Part shown: positions 54,799 to 64,000 of the stretch, one piece after another
How positions within the stretch are numbered: position 1 is the stretch's first letter
Layout: each line of letters starts with the position of its first letter
Assembly (NCBI RefSeq): GCF_003284725.1
Contig: NZ_PGTO01000016.1
Coordinates: 1 to 64,000 of the forward strand
DNA length: 64,000 nt
Direction of reading: 5' to 3'
Source of the DNA: Paramagnetospirillum kuznetsovii
Lineage (GTDB): Bacteria > Pseudomonadota > Alphaproteobacteria > Rhodospirillales > Magnetospirillaceae
Made by a program: the position numbers and the translations under genes
Notes under the pieces: model-generated
What the model was told of the DNA's origin: nothing
The model's input: only the letters and a program-made list of their open reading frames with translations
The model's database searches: none

Positions 54799-56754
54799 AT
54801 GATATCGCTCCAGCCTTTCCGTGGCCGGGACGCCATTCAGATCATGCCGCTGATCGCCATGGGCCTGGTGGTCATGCTGCTGGGCGTCTTGCTGTGGCTG
54901 CTGCATCACAACGAGATGGAGGACGAATACCGCGCCCTGATCCAGGATATTCTGTGGGTGGAGCAGAACCTGCACTTCAACCTGGAATCCGATGTGGAGC
55001 GTCTGGGGCAATTGGCGGAATTGGCCGGACGGGAAGGGTTCGGCGCCGATTCCTTCGGGTTTCAGGCCCGCAGTCTTTTGGGTAACAGCCCGGAACTGGA
55101 AAGGATCATTCTGCGTCAGGCCGACGGGGCGGCATTCCGGACGGTGCCGCCCGGCGACGGCGATCCCGACAAGGGAACCGATCCGGAATGGCGCAATACC
55201 TTCACCCTGATCAGGACTTTGGGCCGCGAGGTCTTTGGATCGCCCTATCTCAACGAGGGGCGTGGCACTTTGTTCGAGGCCCAGGTTCCGGTATTCCGGG
55301 GGGGGCAGTTCGTCGGCGCGGTCGTCGGCGTCTTCTCGCTGGATGCGCTGTTGGCCCACCATGTGCCGTGGTGGTTCGCCCAGACCTATCAGTTGGAGGT
55401 CATGGACGGCAACGGCGCCATCCTGGCGGGCAGGTCGAAAGTTCAGGCCGCCGAGACCGGCCAGTCGCATTCGCTTCGCTTCGAGCCGCCGGGCCAGGGG
55501 CTGACCCTGGTCGCCACCGTCCAGCGCAGCGATCCCCATCTGCTGCGCAATATCCTGGCGGCGGCCATTCTCGCCCTGGCGCTGTCGGCGGTATGGAGCC
55601 TGTGGGCGGTCCGGCGGCATCTGCGGCGACGTCTGGCGGCGGAACAGGCCCTGCGGGCGGAACATGCCTTCCGCAAGGCCATGGAGGACTCGCTGACCGT
55701 GGGCATGCGCGCCCGCGACCTGGCTGGTCGCATCACCTATGTCAATCCCGCCTTTTGCCGCATGGTGGGGTGGAAGGCCGAGGATTTGGTGGGGCGATTG
55801 CCGCCCATGCCCTATTGGGTTCCCGAGGATATCGAGCAGGCTTTCGCGCTGCATCAGGCGGTGCTGCGGGGCGACGCGCCACCTGACGGCTTCGAGATGG
55901 TGTTCCAGCGCGAGAACGGCGAGCGCTTCAACGCCCTGATCTACGAAGCGCCGCTGATCGACGCCGACGGCAGCCATACCGGCTGGATGGCCTCGGTTCT
56001 CGACGTCACCGAACGCAAGCGGGCCGAAGAACTCGGGCGCCAGCATCAGGAGAAGCTGCAACGGACATCGCGGCTGATCACCATGGGCGAGATGGCCTCG
56101 ACCTTGGCGCATGAATTGAACCAGCCGCTTTCGGCCATCGCCAGCTATGCGACCGGCTGCCTCAATCGCCTTGCCGCGGGTGATGCCCAGGTGGATGAAC
56201 TGACCACGCCGCTGACCAAGTTGGGCGTGCAGGCGCAACGCGCGGGGCATATCATCCGGCGCATCCACGACTTCGTGCGCAAGAGCGACCCCCTGGTGGC
56301 GCCGTGCGCCATCAACGACGTGGTCGAAGGCGCCATCGGCTTCCTGGAGGCCGAGGCGCGCAAGCGCTCCATTCGGGTTGATCTGGCTCTGGACCCGGCC
56401 TCTCCCAAGGTCGATGCCGACCGGATCTTGATCGAGCAAGTGGTCCTCAACCTCGCCCGCAACGCCATGGAGGCCATGGGGCAGTCCTCCAGGTCCAACC
56501 GATTGCTGAGCGTCTCGGTGGAATCGCGCGATGGCATCGCCCATGTGCGCTTCGCCGATCACGGCCCCGGTATCCCGGTGGACGTGGCGGAAAGCCTGTT
56601 CACCCCCTTCTTCACCACCAAGGCCGAAGGCATGGGAATGGGGTTGAATATCTGCCGGTCCATCATCGAATCCCATCGCGGACGGCTGTGGTTCGAGCCC
56701 AATCCCGATGGCGGTGCGGTCTTTTTGTTCACCTTGCCGGAGAGTTCGTCATGA
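54799..56754 (+). CDS. DctB-like sensor histidine kinase with PAS domain
   Basis: A 651-residue membrane kinase. Helix 1 at about 16-36, a periplasmic sensing domain to about 245, helix 2 at about 250-270. A PAS domain follows (about 290-410: ITYVNPAFCRMVGW, WMASVLDVTERK). The HisKA helix has H in TLAHELNQPLSAI, and the ATP-binding part shows NLARNAMEAM, DHGPGIP and GMGLNICRSI. It should phosphorylate the regulator encoded next (ATGA overlap). Being divergent from dctP, it probably senses the transported acid. Confidence 0.9.
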   Translation: MISLQPFRGRDAIQIMPLIAMGLVVMLLGVLLWLLHHNEMEDEYRALIQDILWVEQNLHFNLESDVERLGQLAELAGREGFGADSFGFQARSLLGNSPELERIILRQADGAAFRTVPPGDGDPDKGTDPEWRNTFTLIRTLGREVFGSPYLNEGRGTLFEAQVPVFRGGQFVGAVVGVFSLDALLAHHVPWWFAQTYQLEVMDGNGAILAGRSKVQAAETGQSHSLRFEPPGQGLTLVATVQRSDPHLLRNILAAAILALALSAVWSLWAVRRHLRRRLAAEQALRAEHAFRKAMEDSLTVGMRARDLAGRITYVNPAFCRMVGWKAEDLVGRLPPMPYWVPEDIEQAFALHQAVLRGDAPPDGFEMVFQRENGERFNALIYEAPLIDADGSHTGWMASVLDVTERKRAEELGRQHQEKLQRTSRLITMGEMASTLAHELNQPLSAIASYATGCLNRLAAGDAQVDELTTPLTKLGVQAQRAGHIIRRIHDFVRKSDPLVAPCAINDVVEGAIGFLEAEARKRSIRVDLALDPASPKVDADRILIEQVVLNLARNAMEAMGQSSRSNRLLSVSVESRDGIAHVRFADHGPGIPVDVAESLFTPFFTTKAEGMGMGLNICRSIIESHRGRLWFEPNPDGGAVFLFTLPESSS

Positions 56755-57356
56755 CGGTGGGATCGGTCTATATCGTCGATGACGATGACGCCATCAGGGA
56801 CGCCCTGAGCTGGCTCTTTCAATCGCGCGGCATCGTCGCGGAAAGCTTCGCCTCGGCCGAAGACTTTCTCTCGGGCTGGAATGCTCAGCGGCGCGGCTGT
56901 CTGGTGCTCGACATCCGCATGGGCGGCATGACCGGGTTGGAACTGTTCGACCGTTTGCTGGAACTGGGCTCGCGCTTGCAGGTGATCTTCCTGACCGGTC
57001 ACGGCGATGTGCCCATGGCGGTACAGGCATTGAAGAAGGGTGCCCGCGACTTCGTCGAAAAGCCGTTCAACGACAATGATCTGGTCGATCGCGTCATCGA
57101 TGCCCTGTCCTGGGACGCCAAGCAGAGGGAAAGCGAGGCGGGCGCCGCGTCGGTCGCCGCCCGCGAGGCCAGTCTGACCCTGCGCGAGCGCCAGGTGATG
57201 GACCTCGTCTTGGCGGGCAAGCTCAACAAGGTGATCGCCGACGATCTTGGAATCACCATGCGCACGGTGGAGGTTCATCGCGCCCATGTGTTCGAGAAGA
57301 TGGGAGTCAGGACGGCGGTGGAACTGGCCCAACTGATGTCGCAAAAGCGCGGATGA
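56751..57356 (+). CDS. FixJ/TtrR-type response regulator 1
   Basis: A 201-residue regulator. Receiver domain about 1-122 with phospho-accepting Asp in VLDIRMGG, the acidic pocket VDDDDA, and KPF lysine. A LuxR-type HTH domain follows (LTLRERQVMDLVLAGKLNKV, then MRTVEVHRAHVFEKMG). It should act as DNA-binding output of the kinase before it. Also coupled by a 4-base overlap to the next kinase gene. Confidence 0.9.
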   Translation: MTVGSVYIVDDDDAIRDALSWLFQSRGIVAESFASAEDFLSGWNAQRRGCLVLDIRMGGMTGLELFDRLLELGSRLQVIFLTGHGDVPMAVQALKKGARDFVEKPFNDNDLVDRVIDALSWDAKQRESEAGAASVAAREASLTLRERQVMDLVLAGKLNKVIADDLGITMRTVEVHRAHVFEKMGVRTAVELAQLMSQKRG

Positions 57357-58936
57357 AAAACCAAAATATATTGCTGATGGCCTTGGGTCTGTTGATTGCC
57401 TACGGCATGGCCGAATGGGGCGGCTATACCCATGCCCATGGCAGCACTTCTGGCGCGCCGTGGGATCCCTTCATCGGCCTAGCCTTCGCCGCCCTCTTAT
57501 TGGGAGGAATGAAGTTCCTGCCTCTGGTCTTCATGGGCGAGGTCGGCGATTTGGTGTTCCAGGACACTGTCGGCCTTGTTCCCTTGGTGGAGCCATTGAT
57601 CGTTGCCACCATTTGGGCGGCGGCCGCCGCCTTTCTAAGGCGGCATGTGAATCTGCGGCTTACCAATCAGTACGATTTGTTCGTCATGATCGTCGTGGTC
57701 GCCATGGCGGCGATGGTGGAAGCGGGCGGTCATGTGCTGGCCCATATGTGGGCCGACAATCCCCAAGGGCAGGCGGTCGGACGTGAAATCGCCCGTAGTT
57801 GGGTCGGTGACATGATCGGAGTGATGGTGGTGACCCCACTTGTCCTGGTCCTGCGGCGTGGGTGGGGCAACCCGTCGCCGCGATCCCTGATCGAAATCGC
57901 GCTTCAGATCGCGGTGACGGCGGTTGTCCTGGGGTTGAACTTCGGCCGCATGTCCAGCGGAGGCTTGCAGCTATTCTATCTGATGTTCCTGCCGGGGATC
58001 TGGGTGGCGGCCCGTTTCGGCCTGCGCGGCGCGGCGGCCATCAATGTGCTGATGCAATGTTCCATCGCGGTGGCCTTTATGGTGGTGGTCACCGATCCCC
58101 AGGCGGTGATGGCCTATCAATACCGAATGCTGTCTCTGACCATCTCCACCCTGTTCCTGGGATCGGCCGTGAGCCAGCGGCGCCGCGCCGAGGAAGAACT
58201 GCGGATCAAGCAGGATCAATTGGCGCGGACCTCTCGGCTATCCACCGCGGGTGAAATGGCGGCGGCCTTGGCTCACGAGCTCAACCAGCCGCTGGCGGCC
58301 ACCGTCAACTATACGCGGGCGGCCCAGCGGCTGTTGTCGAAGCCTGACATGGACAAGGACAAGGTCCGCGCCGCCATGGACGGGGCCGCGGCCCAGGCCG
58401 AGCGGGCGGGAATGATCATCCGCACGCTGCGCGAATTCATCGGTCAAGGCGAACTCGATATTCGTCCGCAATCCGTGGGTAGCCTGTTCAACGATTCCAT
58501 CGGACTGGTGGCGCCGGAATGCTTGGCGGCCGGGATCGACATCGAGGTGATGCTCGACAAGCAGCTTCCCATGGTCAATGTGGACCCTATCCAGATCCAG
58601 CAGGTCTTGGTCAATCTTGTGCGCAACGCTGTCGATGCCATTGTCGCGGCGGATTCTCCGCGCCGCCGGATTGTCCTGTCGGCCTTGGTCACCCCCGAGG
58701 GCGAGGTGTTGATGGAAGTGGCCGACAGCGGTCCCGGAATGGATAAGGATCAGCTCTCACGCCTGTATCAGCCGTTCACCACGACAAAATCGACGGGTAT
58801 GGGCTTGGGGCTTTCAATCAGTCGTACTATTGTTGAGGCTCATGGGGGAAGGCTCTGGCTTGCGGCCAGCAGCGCGGATGGTTGCGTGTTTCGCTTTGCG
58901 TTTCCGAAGATTGCCATAGCCAGTGGGGAGGTGTGA
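57353..58936 (+). CDS. MASE1-type multi-span sensor histidine kinase
   Basis: A 527-residue kinase whose first 280 residues are an integral membrane sensor of about eight helices, of MASE1 type (FIGLAFAALLLGGMKFLPLV, GVMVVTPLVLVL, LPGIWVAARFGLRGAAAINV). The kinase core has ALAHELNQPLAATVNYTRAA, NLVRNAVDAI, DSGPGMD and GMGLGLSISRTI. No periplasmic ligand domain is visible. It overlaps both flanking regulator genes, an unusual tandem arrangement. Confidence 0.85.
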   Translation: MKNQNILLMALGLLIAYGMAEWGGYTHAHGSTSGAPWDPFIGLAFAALLLGGMKFLPLVFMGEVGDLVFQDTVGLVPLVEPLIVATIWAAAAAFLRRHVNLRLTNQYDLFVMIVVVAMAAMVEAGGHVLAHMWADNPQGQAVGREIARSWVGDMIGVMVVTPLVLVLRRGWGNPSPRSLIEIALQIAVTAVVLGLNFGRMSSGGLQLFYLMFLPGIWVAARFGLRGAAAINVLMQCSIAVAFMVVVTDPQAVMAYQYRMLSLTISTLFLGSAVSQRRRAEEELRIKQDQLARTSRLSTAGEMAAALAHELNQPLAATVNYTRAAQRLLSKPDMDKDKVRAAMDGAAAQAERAGMIIRTLREFIGQGELDIRPQSVGSLFNDSIGLVAPECLAAGIDIEVMLDKQLPMVNVDPIQIQQVLVNLVRNAVDAIVAADSPRRRIVLSALVTPEGEVLMEVADSGPGMDKDQLSRLYQPFTTTKSTGMGLGLSISRTIVEAHGGRLWLAASSADGCVFRFAFPKIAIASGEV

Positions 58937-59547
58937 TGGCCGAAGTCATGGTTCATTTGATCGACGATGATCAGGGCGTGCGTGATTCCCTCGCCATGCT
59001 GCTGGATTCCGCCGGTCTGGCGGTGCGCTCTTTTTCCAGCGCCGAGAGCTTTCTCGCCGGGGCGGACCTGTCCGATCCGGGATGCGTGGTGGCCGATGTG
59101 CGCATGCCGGGCATGAGTGGGCTGGATCTATTGAGAGTTCTTCGGGATCGGGCGCCGGAATTGCCGGTGATCATCATCACGGGGCATGCCGATGTGGCCA
59201 TGGCGGTGCAGGCCTTGAAAGGGGGCGCCGCTGATTTCATCGAAAAGCCGTTCGACGATTCGCTGTTCCTGGCCAATGTTCGCGACGCCCTGAACCGGGG
59301 GCAGCGGGCGTTTCGCGATCGTCAGCGGCGCGACGATATCGACATGCGTGTGGGCGAATTGACTCCAAGAGAGCGCGAGGTGATGGCGCTCATCGTGCGC
59401 GGCCTCTCCAACAAGGCGGCGGCGGCGGAGTTGAATATCAGCGTCCGGACGGTGGAAATCCATCGGGCACGGGTGATGGATAAGATGGGGGCGGAAAGCC
59501 TGTCGGCCTTGGTCCGCATGGCGCTCTTGCTGGAAGAATCCGCATAG
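58936..59547 (+). CDS. FixJ-type response regulator 2
   Basis: A 203-residue regulator with a receiver domain (acidic IDDDQ, phosphorylatable Asp in VADVRMPGMSG, KPF lysine) and LuxR-type HTH (LTPREREVMALIVRGLSNKA, VRTVEIHRARVMDKMG). It is a paralogue of the first regulator. Start ATG 58936 overlaps the kinase stop (TGATG). It ends the four-gene signalling operon. Confidence 0.9.
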   Translation: MAEVMVHLIDDDQGVRDSLAMLLDSAGLAVRSFSSAESFLAGADLSDPGCVVADVRMPGMSGLDLLRVLRDRAPELPVIIITGHADVAMAVQALKGGAADFIEKPFDDSLFLANVRDALNRGQRAFRDRQRRDDIDMRVGELTPREREVMALIVRGLSNKAAAAELNISVRTVEIHRARVMDKMGAESLSALVRMALLLEESA

Positions 59548-59590
59548 GGACAATGTGGGGCGGCAAGACGAGCCTGGGCGCGGGCTGAAT

Positions 59591-60373
59591 CTAACAGCTT
59601 GTTTTTAGACATATGTTCTCTAGCACCGCCTTGAAGTCGTCGGCCTTGACACCGTGCGTGCCGCTGAAGGGAAGGTCCAGACTGACCACCAGTAGGATGG
59701 TCAAGCCGATGACCAGGGCATAGCCCGCCAGGACCGGTTCGGCGCCAGGGCCGGGCGGCAACAACGACGCATAACACAGCACCACCATCGAACCGCCGAT
59801 GGCGACCATGTAAAAGATCCACGGCATATTGGCTTGGGCGTGGGAAATGCGGGCACGGCGGAGATCGGCGGCCAGGTTGAGCTGGCCGATGATATCGTTC
59901 AACCAGATCTGCTCGCGGGAATCCGCGGCATGCATCTGGTGCGAGGTGGCGAACAACTGGTCGAACAGCGCTTTGGTCCCGGGGTGTTCATGCATCTCCT
60001 GCATGGCGGCCCATTCGTCGTCGATGACCGCCCGGACATAGGTCACCAGCGCGGTGCTGAACGCGGACGCCTCGGCTCCGCCGTAGGCCTCGGAGTCCCG
60101 ATACAGTCGCTCGAGTACTCCGGCCTCGCGACCGGCATCGGCCCCAGCACGGTGATATTCGTTGATAACCTCGACGCCGCTCATGGCCAGGGTCAGGGCG
60201 ACAAAGGCGGTGGCGGGCTGACGCAGGGCGCTGGCGGCGTCACGGGCGCGATCAAGGCGGGGGCCGACCGGTAGGCGAGATATCGTCAGCCGCAGCGTGA
60301 ACGTTACCGCCAGGGCGCCGCCGATGGTGAGCAATGCTTGCATCCACAAGGGAAAGGTCAAGACGATCAGCAT
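59591..60373 (-). CDS. DUF4239 membrane protein
   Basis: A 260-residue protein with an N-terminal helix (about 5-27), a second near 55-70 and two C-terminal helices (about 185-205 and 212-233). The middle is a soluble helical domain (VTYVRAVIDDEWAAMQEM). This is the bestrophin-like DUF4239 layout. An ion-channel role is suggested by distant similarity only. Monocistronic by position, convergent with the regulator operon. Confidence 0.8.
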   Translation of the reverse strand: MLIVLTFPLWMQALLTIGGALAVTFTLRLTISRLPVGPRLDRARDAASALRQPATAFVALTLAMSGVEVINEYHRAGADAGREAGVLERLYRDSEAYGGAEASAFSTALVTYVRAVIDDEWAAMQEMHEHPGTKALFDQLFATSHQMHAADSREQIWLNDIIGQLNLAADLRRARISHAQANMPWIFYMVAIGGSMVVLCYASLLPPGPGAEPVLAGYALVIGLTILLVVSLDLPFSGTHGVKADDFKAVLENICLKTSC

Positions 60374-60618
60374 CGGCGGTTTCTCTTTGCTGGCACAAAC
60401 GAAGGCATCGGTTGATCAATTCTGGGGTCGCTGTATAGCATTCGCTCCGGTCCCTCGTCATGAACTTACGGATGGTCCGCGCTATTTCCTCGACCAGGGG
60501 AAAAGCCGCCGCCGCCAGATGGTCGCCATGTCCATTCGGCGCGTCCGAGATGGGGGTTATCGGCGAGACGCCGTGCTATGGTATTGCCGATTTCCTCGGC
60601 ACCAGTGAGAGACCTCCC

Positions 60619-61059
60619 ATGACCGACAGCCCCCCACTCGTTTACAGCGACGCCCTGCTGCGGCGCATTCTCGCTCATACGCGGACCATCGCCATGGTGG
60701 GAGCCAGCTCCAAATCCAACCGCCCCAGCCACATGGTGATGGAATATCTTCAGGCCAAGGGCTACCGGGTCATTCCCGTCAATCCCGCCGCCGCCGGGCA
60801 GGAGATTCTGGGGGAGACGGTGCGGGCCAGTCTGGCCGAAATCGCCGAGCCGGTGGATATGGTCGATGTCTTCCGTCATTCCGATCAGGTGGGGGCGGTT
60901 GCCGACGAGGCGGTGGCCATCGGCGCCAAGGTGCTGTGGACGCAGTTGGGAGTGCGCAACGACGAGGCGGCCGCCCGCGCCGAGGCGGCGGGGCTGACGG
61001 TGGTGATGGACCGCTGCCCCAAGATCGAATGCGACCGTCTGGGCGTCGAACCGGAATAG
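60619..61059 (+). CDS. CoA-binding domain protein (YccU type)
   Basis: A 146-residue single Rossmann CoA-binding domain: TIAMVGASSKSNRPSHMVM, GYRVIPVNPAAAGQEILG, VDMVDVFRHSD, VLWTQLGVRNDEAA and MDRCPKIE at the C-terminus. These proteins bind CoA but their job is unknown. ATG 60619 begins the family domain; the open frame upstream to 60460 is not conserved-like. Confidence 0.9.
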   Translation: MTDSPPLVYSDALLRRILAHTRTIAMVGASSKSNRPSHMVMEYLQAKGYRVIPVNPAAAGQEILGETVRASLAEIAEPVDMVDVFRHSDQVGAVADEAVAIGAKVLWTQLGVRNDEAAARAEAAGLTVVMDRCPKIECDRLGVEPE

Positions 61060-61182
61060 AGCGGAGCCTGTTCCGACCGGGGGCGTTCTTGACCGTCAAT
61101 GCCCGACAGCCTAGAGTTTTGCGCCCGATGGAGCATGGAAGCGCGCGAACGCGTCGCTGTCGGGATGAGTTTAGGGGACGCG

Positions 61183-61566
61183 ATGACCTATCTTCTGGTG
61201 GCCATGGGGAGCGCTCTGGGCGGGACGCTGCGCTATTGGCTGTCCGGTATGATCGCGGTCTGGGTGGGGCAGAGCTTTCCTTGGGGGACATTGGTGATCA
61301 ACGTCACCGGTTCGCTCGCCATCGGGCTGTTCGGAACCCTGACCGGGCCGGAGGGGCGGGTGTTCGTTCCCGGCGAATGGCGCCAATTCTTCATGGTGGG
61401 GGTCTGCGGCGGCTATACCACCTTTTCCTCCTTCAGTCTTCAGACCCTGACTCTGGTGCAGGACGGCGAATGGCTGTGGGCGGGGATCAATATCCTGCTA
61501 TCCGTCGCCCTTTGCCTGTTCGGCGTCTGGCTCGGCCATGCCGGGGCCATGCTTCTGAACGATTAG
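61183..61566 (+). CDS. crcB: Fluoride channel CrcB/Fluc
   Basis: A 127-residue four-helix membrane protein that exports fluoride. Seen: GSALGGTLRYWLSG, FPWGTLVINVTGSLAIGLFG with the pore Asn, and GVCGGYTTFSSFS with the phenylalanine box. AGGGGA six bases upstream supports ATG 61183. A small DUF190 gene follows after 10 bp. No fluoride riboswitch pattern was convincing upstream. Confidence 0.95.
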   Translation: MTYLLVAMGSALGGTLRYWLSGMIAVWVGQSFPWGTLVINVTGSLAIGLFGTLTGPEGRVFVPGEWRQFFMVGVCGGYTTFSSFSLQTLTLVQDGEWLWAGINILLSVALCLFGVWLGHAGAMLLND

Positions 61567-61576
61567 GAGGACCGCC

Positions 61577-61918
61577 ATGGAATTGCCTCGGGACGCGGTG
61601 CTGCTGCGAATCTTCGTCGGCGAACAGGAAAAGTGCGGTCATAAGCCGCTTTACGAGGCGGTGGTGATGAAGGCACGCGAGATGCAGATGGCGGGGGCCA
61701 CCGTGCTGCGGGGGCCGTTGGGCTTTGGCCATTCCACCCGCATCCACACCGCCAAGATCCTCGATCTGTCCGCCGATCTGCCGGTGGTGATCGAGATCGT
61801 CGATACCCAAGACAAGATCGATAGCTTCCTGCCCTTGCTGGACGGCATGATCGGCAGCGGACTGGTTACCTTGGAAAAGGTCCAAGTGCTCCAATACGGC
61901 ACCAAGAAGAAGCCGTAA
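61577..61918 (+). CDS. DUF190 PII-like protein
   Basis: A 113-residue protein of the DUF190 family, which has a PII-like ferredoxin fold: LLRIFVGEQEKCGHKPLYE, REMQMAGATVLRGPLGFG, then DLPVVIEIVDTQDKIDSFLP. It commonly travels with crcB and may bind a nucleotide or modulate the channel. AGGAGG six bases upstream of ATG. Confidence 0.9.
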   Translation: MELPRDAVLLRIFVGEQEKCGHKPLYEAVVMKAREMQMAGATVLRGPLGFGHSTRIHTAKILDLSADLPVVIEIVDTQDKIDSFLPLLDGMIGSGLVTLEKVQVLQYGTKKKP

Positions 61919-61940
61919 AAGAGAGTCCGCCCGAGGTGGA

Positions 61941-63911
61941 TCATTCCAAATGCTCGGTCGCTTGGTCGACGGTCTCGAAAATATGTGGGGAGACCCCGCG
62001 CCGCGACAAAGCGTCGCCCAGCTTCATGCGCAGGAAGGCGCTGGTCGTGTAGCGGGTGACGTGGGTGTAAAAGCGGCTGACCACGTCGCGCACCATGTCC
62101 AGGTATTCCGCCTCGACCTCGGGGGCGAGGACGAATTCGTCGTAATTGACGATGGCCATCACCTTGCGCCCCAGCGGCTGTAATTTAGCCTCGACCTGAC
62201 GGTGGATGGCTTCCACGTCCTTGAGCGTGCGCACGCTGAGACGTTCGAAGTTGATGAAGATGATGCCGCGCTCCAGATCCAGGGTGAAGCGGCTGTCCAT
62301 GGGCACGCTCAGCAGATCGTCGCGCAAGCCCATGGGCTCGGCCCGGAAGATGCGCTCGTCCATGGGGGCGAGATGCGGGCTGATGGCCGGGCGGAACGCC
62401 ATATGGGGGAAGATGTCGCGCTCGGGGTCGATGCCCGGCGCCACCTCGATCAATTCCAGGCCGCCGGTCACCAGGCGGAAGACGCAACGCTCGGTGATGA
62501 ACAGCACCGGCCGCCCCGCCTTGGCCGCCAGGGAGCCGGAGAACGTGCGGTGCTGGACCTGATCGACGAATTTGACGCAGCCGCCCTCGTTAAGGATGGA
62601 AAGCTTGCCGTCGCCTAATGATATCTGGAGGTCACCGGCGGTGAAGGTTCCGACGAACACAACCTTCTTGGCGTTCTGGCTGATATTGATGAAGCCGCCC
62701 GCACCGGCCAGCCGGGGGCCGAATTTGCTGACGTTGAGATTGCCCTCGCGGTCGGCCTGGGCAAGGCCCAGGAAGGCGATGTCGAGGCCGCCGCCGTCGT
62801 AGAAGTCGAACTGATAGGGCTGGTCGATGATGGCCTGGGGGTTGACGGCGGCGCCGAAATTCAGGCCCCCGGCGGGAATGCCGCCCACCACGCCGGGCTC
62901 GGCGGTGAGAGTCAGCAGGTCGATGACCTTCTCCTCGGCGGCCACGGCGGCGACGCCCTCGGGCATGCCGATGCCCAGATTGACGGTGGCGTTGACCTCC
63001 AATTCCATGGCGGCGCGGCGCGCGATGATCTTGCGCTCGCTCATTTCCATGGGCTCGATGGAGGTCATGGGAACCTTCAGCTCGGCGCTGAAGGCGGCGC
63101 TATAGGGTTCGGCGAAGGTCTGCCAGTGGTGTTCCGGCTTGGCCACCACCACGCAGTCCACCAGGATGCCGGGAATCTTCACGTGGCGGGGGTGGAGCGA
63201 GCCGCGCTCGGCCAGCCGCTCCACCTGGACGATGACCACGCCGCCGGAATTGCGCGCCGCCATGGCGATGGCCAGCGCCTCCAGGGTCAGGGCTTCGCGC
63301 TCCATGGTGATGTTGCCGTCGGGATCGGCGGTGGTGCCGCGCACCATGGCCACATGGATGGGGAAGGTCTTGTAGAACAGATACTCCTCGCCATCGATGG
63401 GCATCAGGCGGACCAGATCCTCGGTGGTGCGCTCGTTGATCTTGCCGCCGCCGAAGCGGGGATCGACGAAGGTGCCCAGCCCGACTCGGGACAGATGCCC
63501 CGGCTTGTGGGCGGCGATGTCGCGGAACAGATGGGTGATGACGCCCTGGGGCAGGTTGTAGGCGTCGATCTTGCCATCCATGGCCAGCTTCTGGATCTTG
63601 GGAACCAGGCCCCAATGGCCGCCGATGACTTTTTTCAGCAGCCCCTCGTGCCCGAGATGGTTCAATCCGCGCTCCTTGCCGTCGCCTTGGCCCGCGGCAT
63701 AGACCAAGGTGAGATCACGCGGGGCGCCGGTGGTCATGAAGCGCTCTTCCAGCGCCACGGCGATGCCCTCGGCAAAACCGATGCCGACGAAGCCGCCGGT
63801 GGCGACGGTGTCGCCGTCGCGGATCAGTTGCACCGCCGCCTCGGCGGTGACCACCTTGCCCCGCGCCTGATTACGGCCAGAGCCGAGAAAGGGGTGATTG
63901 ATGAGCGGCAT
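61941..63911 (-). CDS. Acyl-CoA:carboxylate CoA-transferase, fused alpha-beta (YdiF/Pct type)
   Basis: A 656-residue family I CoA-transferase with both halves in one chain. N-terminal half: [20 protein letters not shown] and [17 protein letters not shown]. The middle has [15 protein letters not shown] and the catalytic glutamate in [14 protein letters not shown], as in propionate/acetate CoA-transferases. The C-terminal about 150 residues go beyond the usual family end ([18 protein letters not shown], then [15 protein letters not shown]), a less common extension. GGAGG about 11 bases upstream supports ATG 63911; ATG 63944 is possible. Exact acid unknown. Confidence 0.85.
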   Translation of the reverse strand: MPLINHPFLGSGRNQARGKVVTAEAAVQLIRDGDTVATGGFVGIGFAEGIAVALEERFMTTGAPRDLTLVYAAGQGDGKERGLNHLGHEGLLKKVIGGHWGLVPKIQKLAMDGKIDAYNLPQGVITHLFRDIAAHKPGHLSRVGLGTFVDPRFGGGKINERTTEDLVRLMPIDGEEYLFYKTFPIHVAMVRGTTADPDGNITMEREALTLEALAIAMAARNSGGVVIVQVERLAERGSLHPRHVKIPGILVDCVVVAKPEHHWQTFAEPYSAAFSAELKVPMTSIEPMEMSERKIIARRAAMELEVNATVNLGIGMPEGVAAVAAEEKVIDLLTLTAEPGVVGGIPAGGLNFGAAVNPQAIIDQPYQFDFYDGGGLDIAFLGLAQADREGNLNVSKFGPRLAGAGGFINISQNAKKVVFVGTFTAGDLQISLGDGKLSILNEGGCVKFVDQVQHRTFSGSLAAKAGRPVLFITERCVFRLVTGGLELIEVAPGIDPERDIFPHMAFRPAISPHLAPMDERIFRAEPMGLRDDLLSVPMDSRFTLDLERGIIFINFERLSVRTLKDVEAIHRQVEAKLQPLGRKVMAIVNYDEFVLAPEVEAEYLDMVRDVVSRFYTHVTRYTTSAFLRMKLGDALSRRGVSPHIFETVDQATEHLE

Positions 63912-64000
63912 GGTCGGAATCCTCCCAGGATGGCGCGTCGGCATTGATTGCCGATCCGAGGCGACGTTGGTCCGCCGCCGTTCTTCGCGTCCATATTAGA
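63912..64000. other. Upstream region of the CoA-transferase gene, cut by the window end
   Basis: 89 bp holding the ribosome binding site of the CoA-transferase gene and probably part of its promoter. No further gene is visible before the window ends. Confidence 0.4.

Noticed and set aside
61060-61182. Possible fluoride riboswitch before crcB
   Set aside because: I looked for the conserved GATGG-type start and pseudoknot pattern of the crcB motif. Only a partial CCGATGGAGC was seen, without the other conserved parts.

Overview
The window is high-GC, densely packed bacterial chromosome. It most resembles a Rhodospirillales alphaproteobacterium of the Magnetospirillum type. That is an inference from the gene mix: FixJ-type response regulators with cognate kinases, a DUF2336 protein, bacteriohemerythrin, an NAD-linked Hox hydrogenase, two TRAP transporters and an aryl polyene locus. 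I see no rRNA, tRNA, CRISPR array, phage or complete insertion sequence.

Layout. (1) 1-9650: two surface-glycan-type glycosyltransferase relatives (one frameshifted) and a truncated TPR gene. These sit beside two B12-binding-type radical SAM proteins, a PLP aminotransferase, an isopropylmalate/homocitrate-synthase-like condensing enzyme and a TPP-dependent E1 alpha/beta pair with no E2 or E3. Five of these genes form one tight operon, and I know of no named pathway with this combination. (2) 9700-13340: glgC, and an EAL-domain c-di-GMP phosphodiesterase directly followed by bacteriohemerythrin. (3) 13617-27531: an aryl polyene (APE) pigment locus. It comprises a divergent phosphopantetheinyl transferase and fifteen co-directional genes, nearly all joined by 1-20 bp overlaps. 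The acyl-ACP ligase and one dehydratase are fused in a single protein. A lipoprotein gene and a methyltransferase follow on the other strand. (4) 29113-36240: ornithine/arginine-type decarboxylase, two small proteins, Tex, a LivJ-type binding protein and an unknown protein. (5) 36384-44541: Rrf2 regulator plus GNAT acetyltransferase, then hoxFUYH, a repeat element, hoxW, and three small genes including a Cys-rich protein and a class I glutamine amidotransferase. (6) 44619-46951: DUF2336 gene plus a large unknown gene. (7) 47116-59547: a TAXI-type TRAP transporter with a DUF1850 protein, a ChaN-like lipoprotein-type gene, and a DctPQM TRAP transporter. Divergent from dctP are two successive kinase/FixJ-type regulator pairs, all four genes overlapping. 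(8) 59591-63911: DUF4239 membrane protein, CoA-binding protein, CrcB plus DUF190, and a large acyl-CoA transferase.

Two 104-bp repeats with matching 10-bp terminal inverted repeats lie at 36268-36371 and 46979-47082. A second, GC-rich intergenic repeat separates hoxH from hoxW.

As a whole the window suggests a free-living, microaerobic, metabolically flexible bacterium. It makes a membrane polyene pigment, exchanges electrons between H2 and NAD(H), senses oxygen and c-di-GMP, and takes up organic acids under two-component control. The most promising little-known system is the 2081-9645 cluster. The most solid named finding is the APE locus with its ligase-dehydratase fusion.
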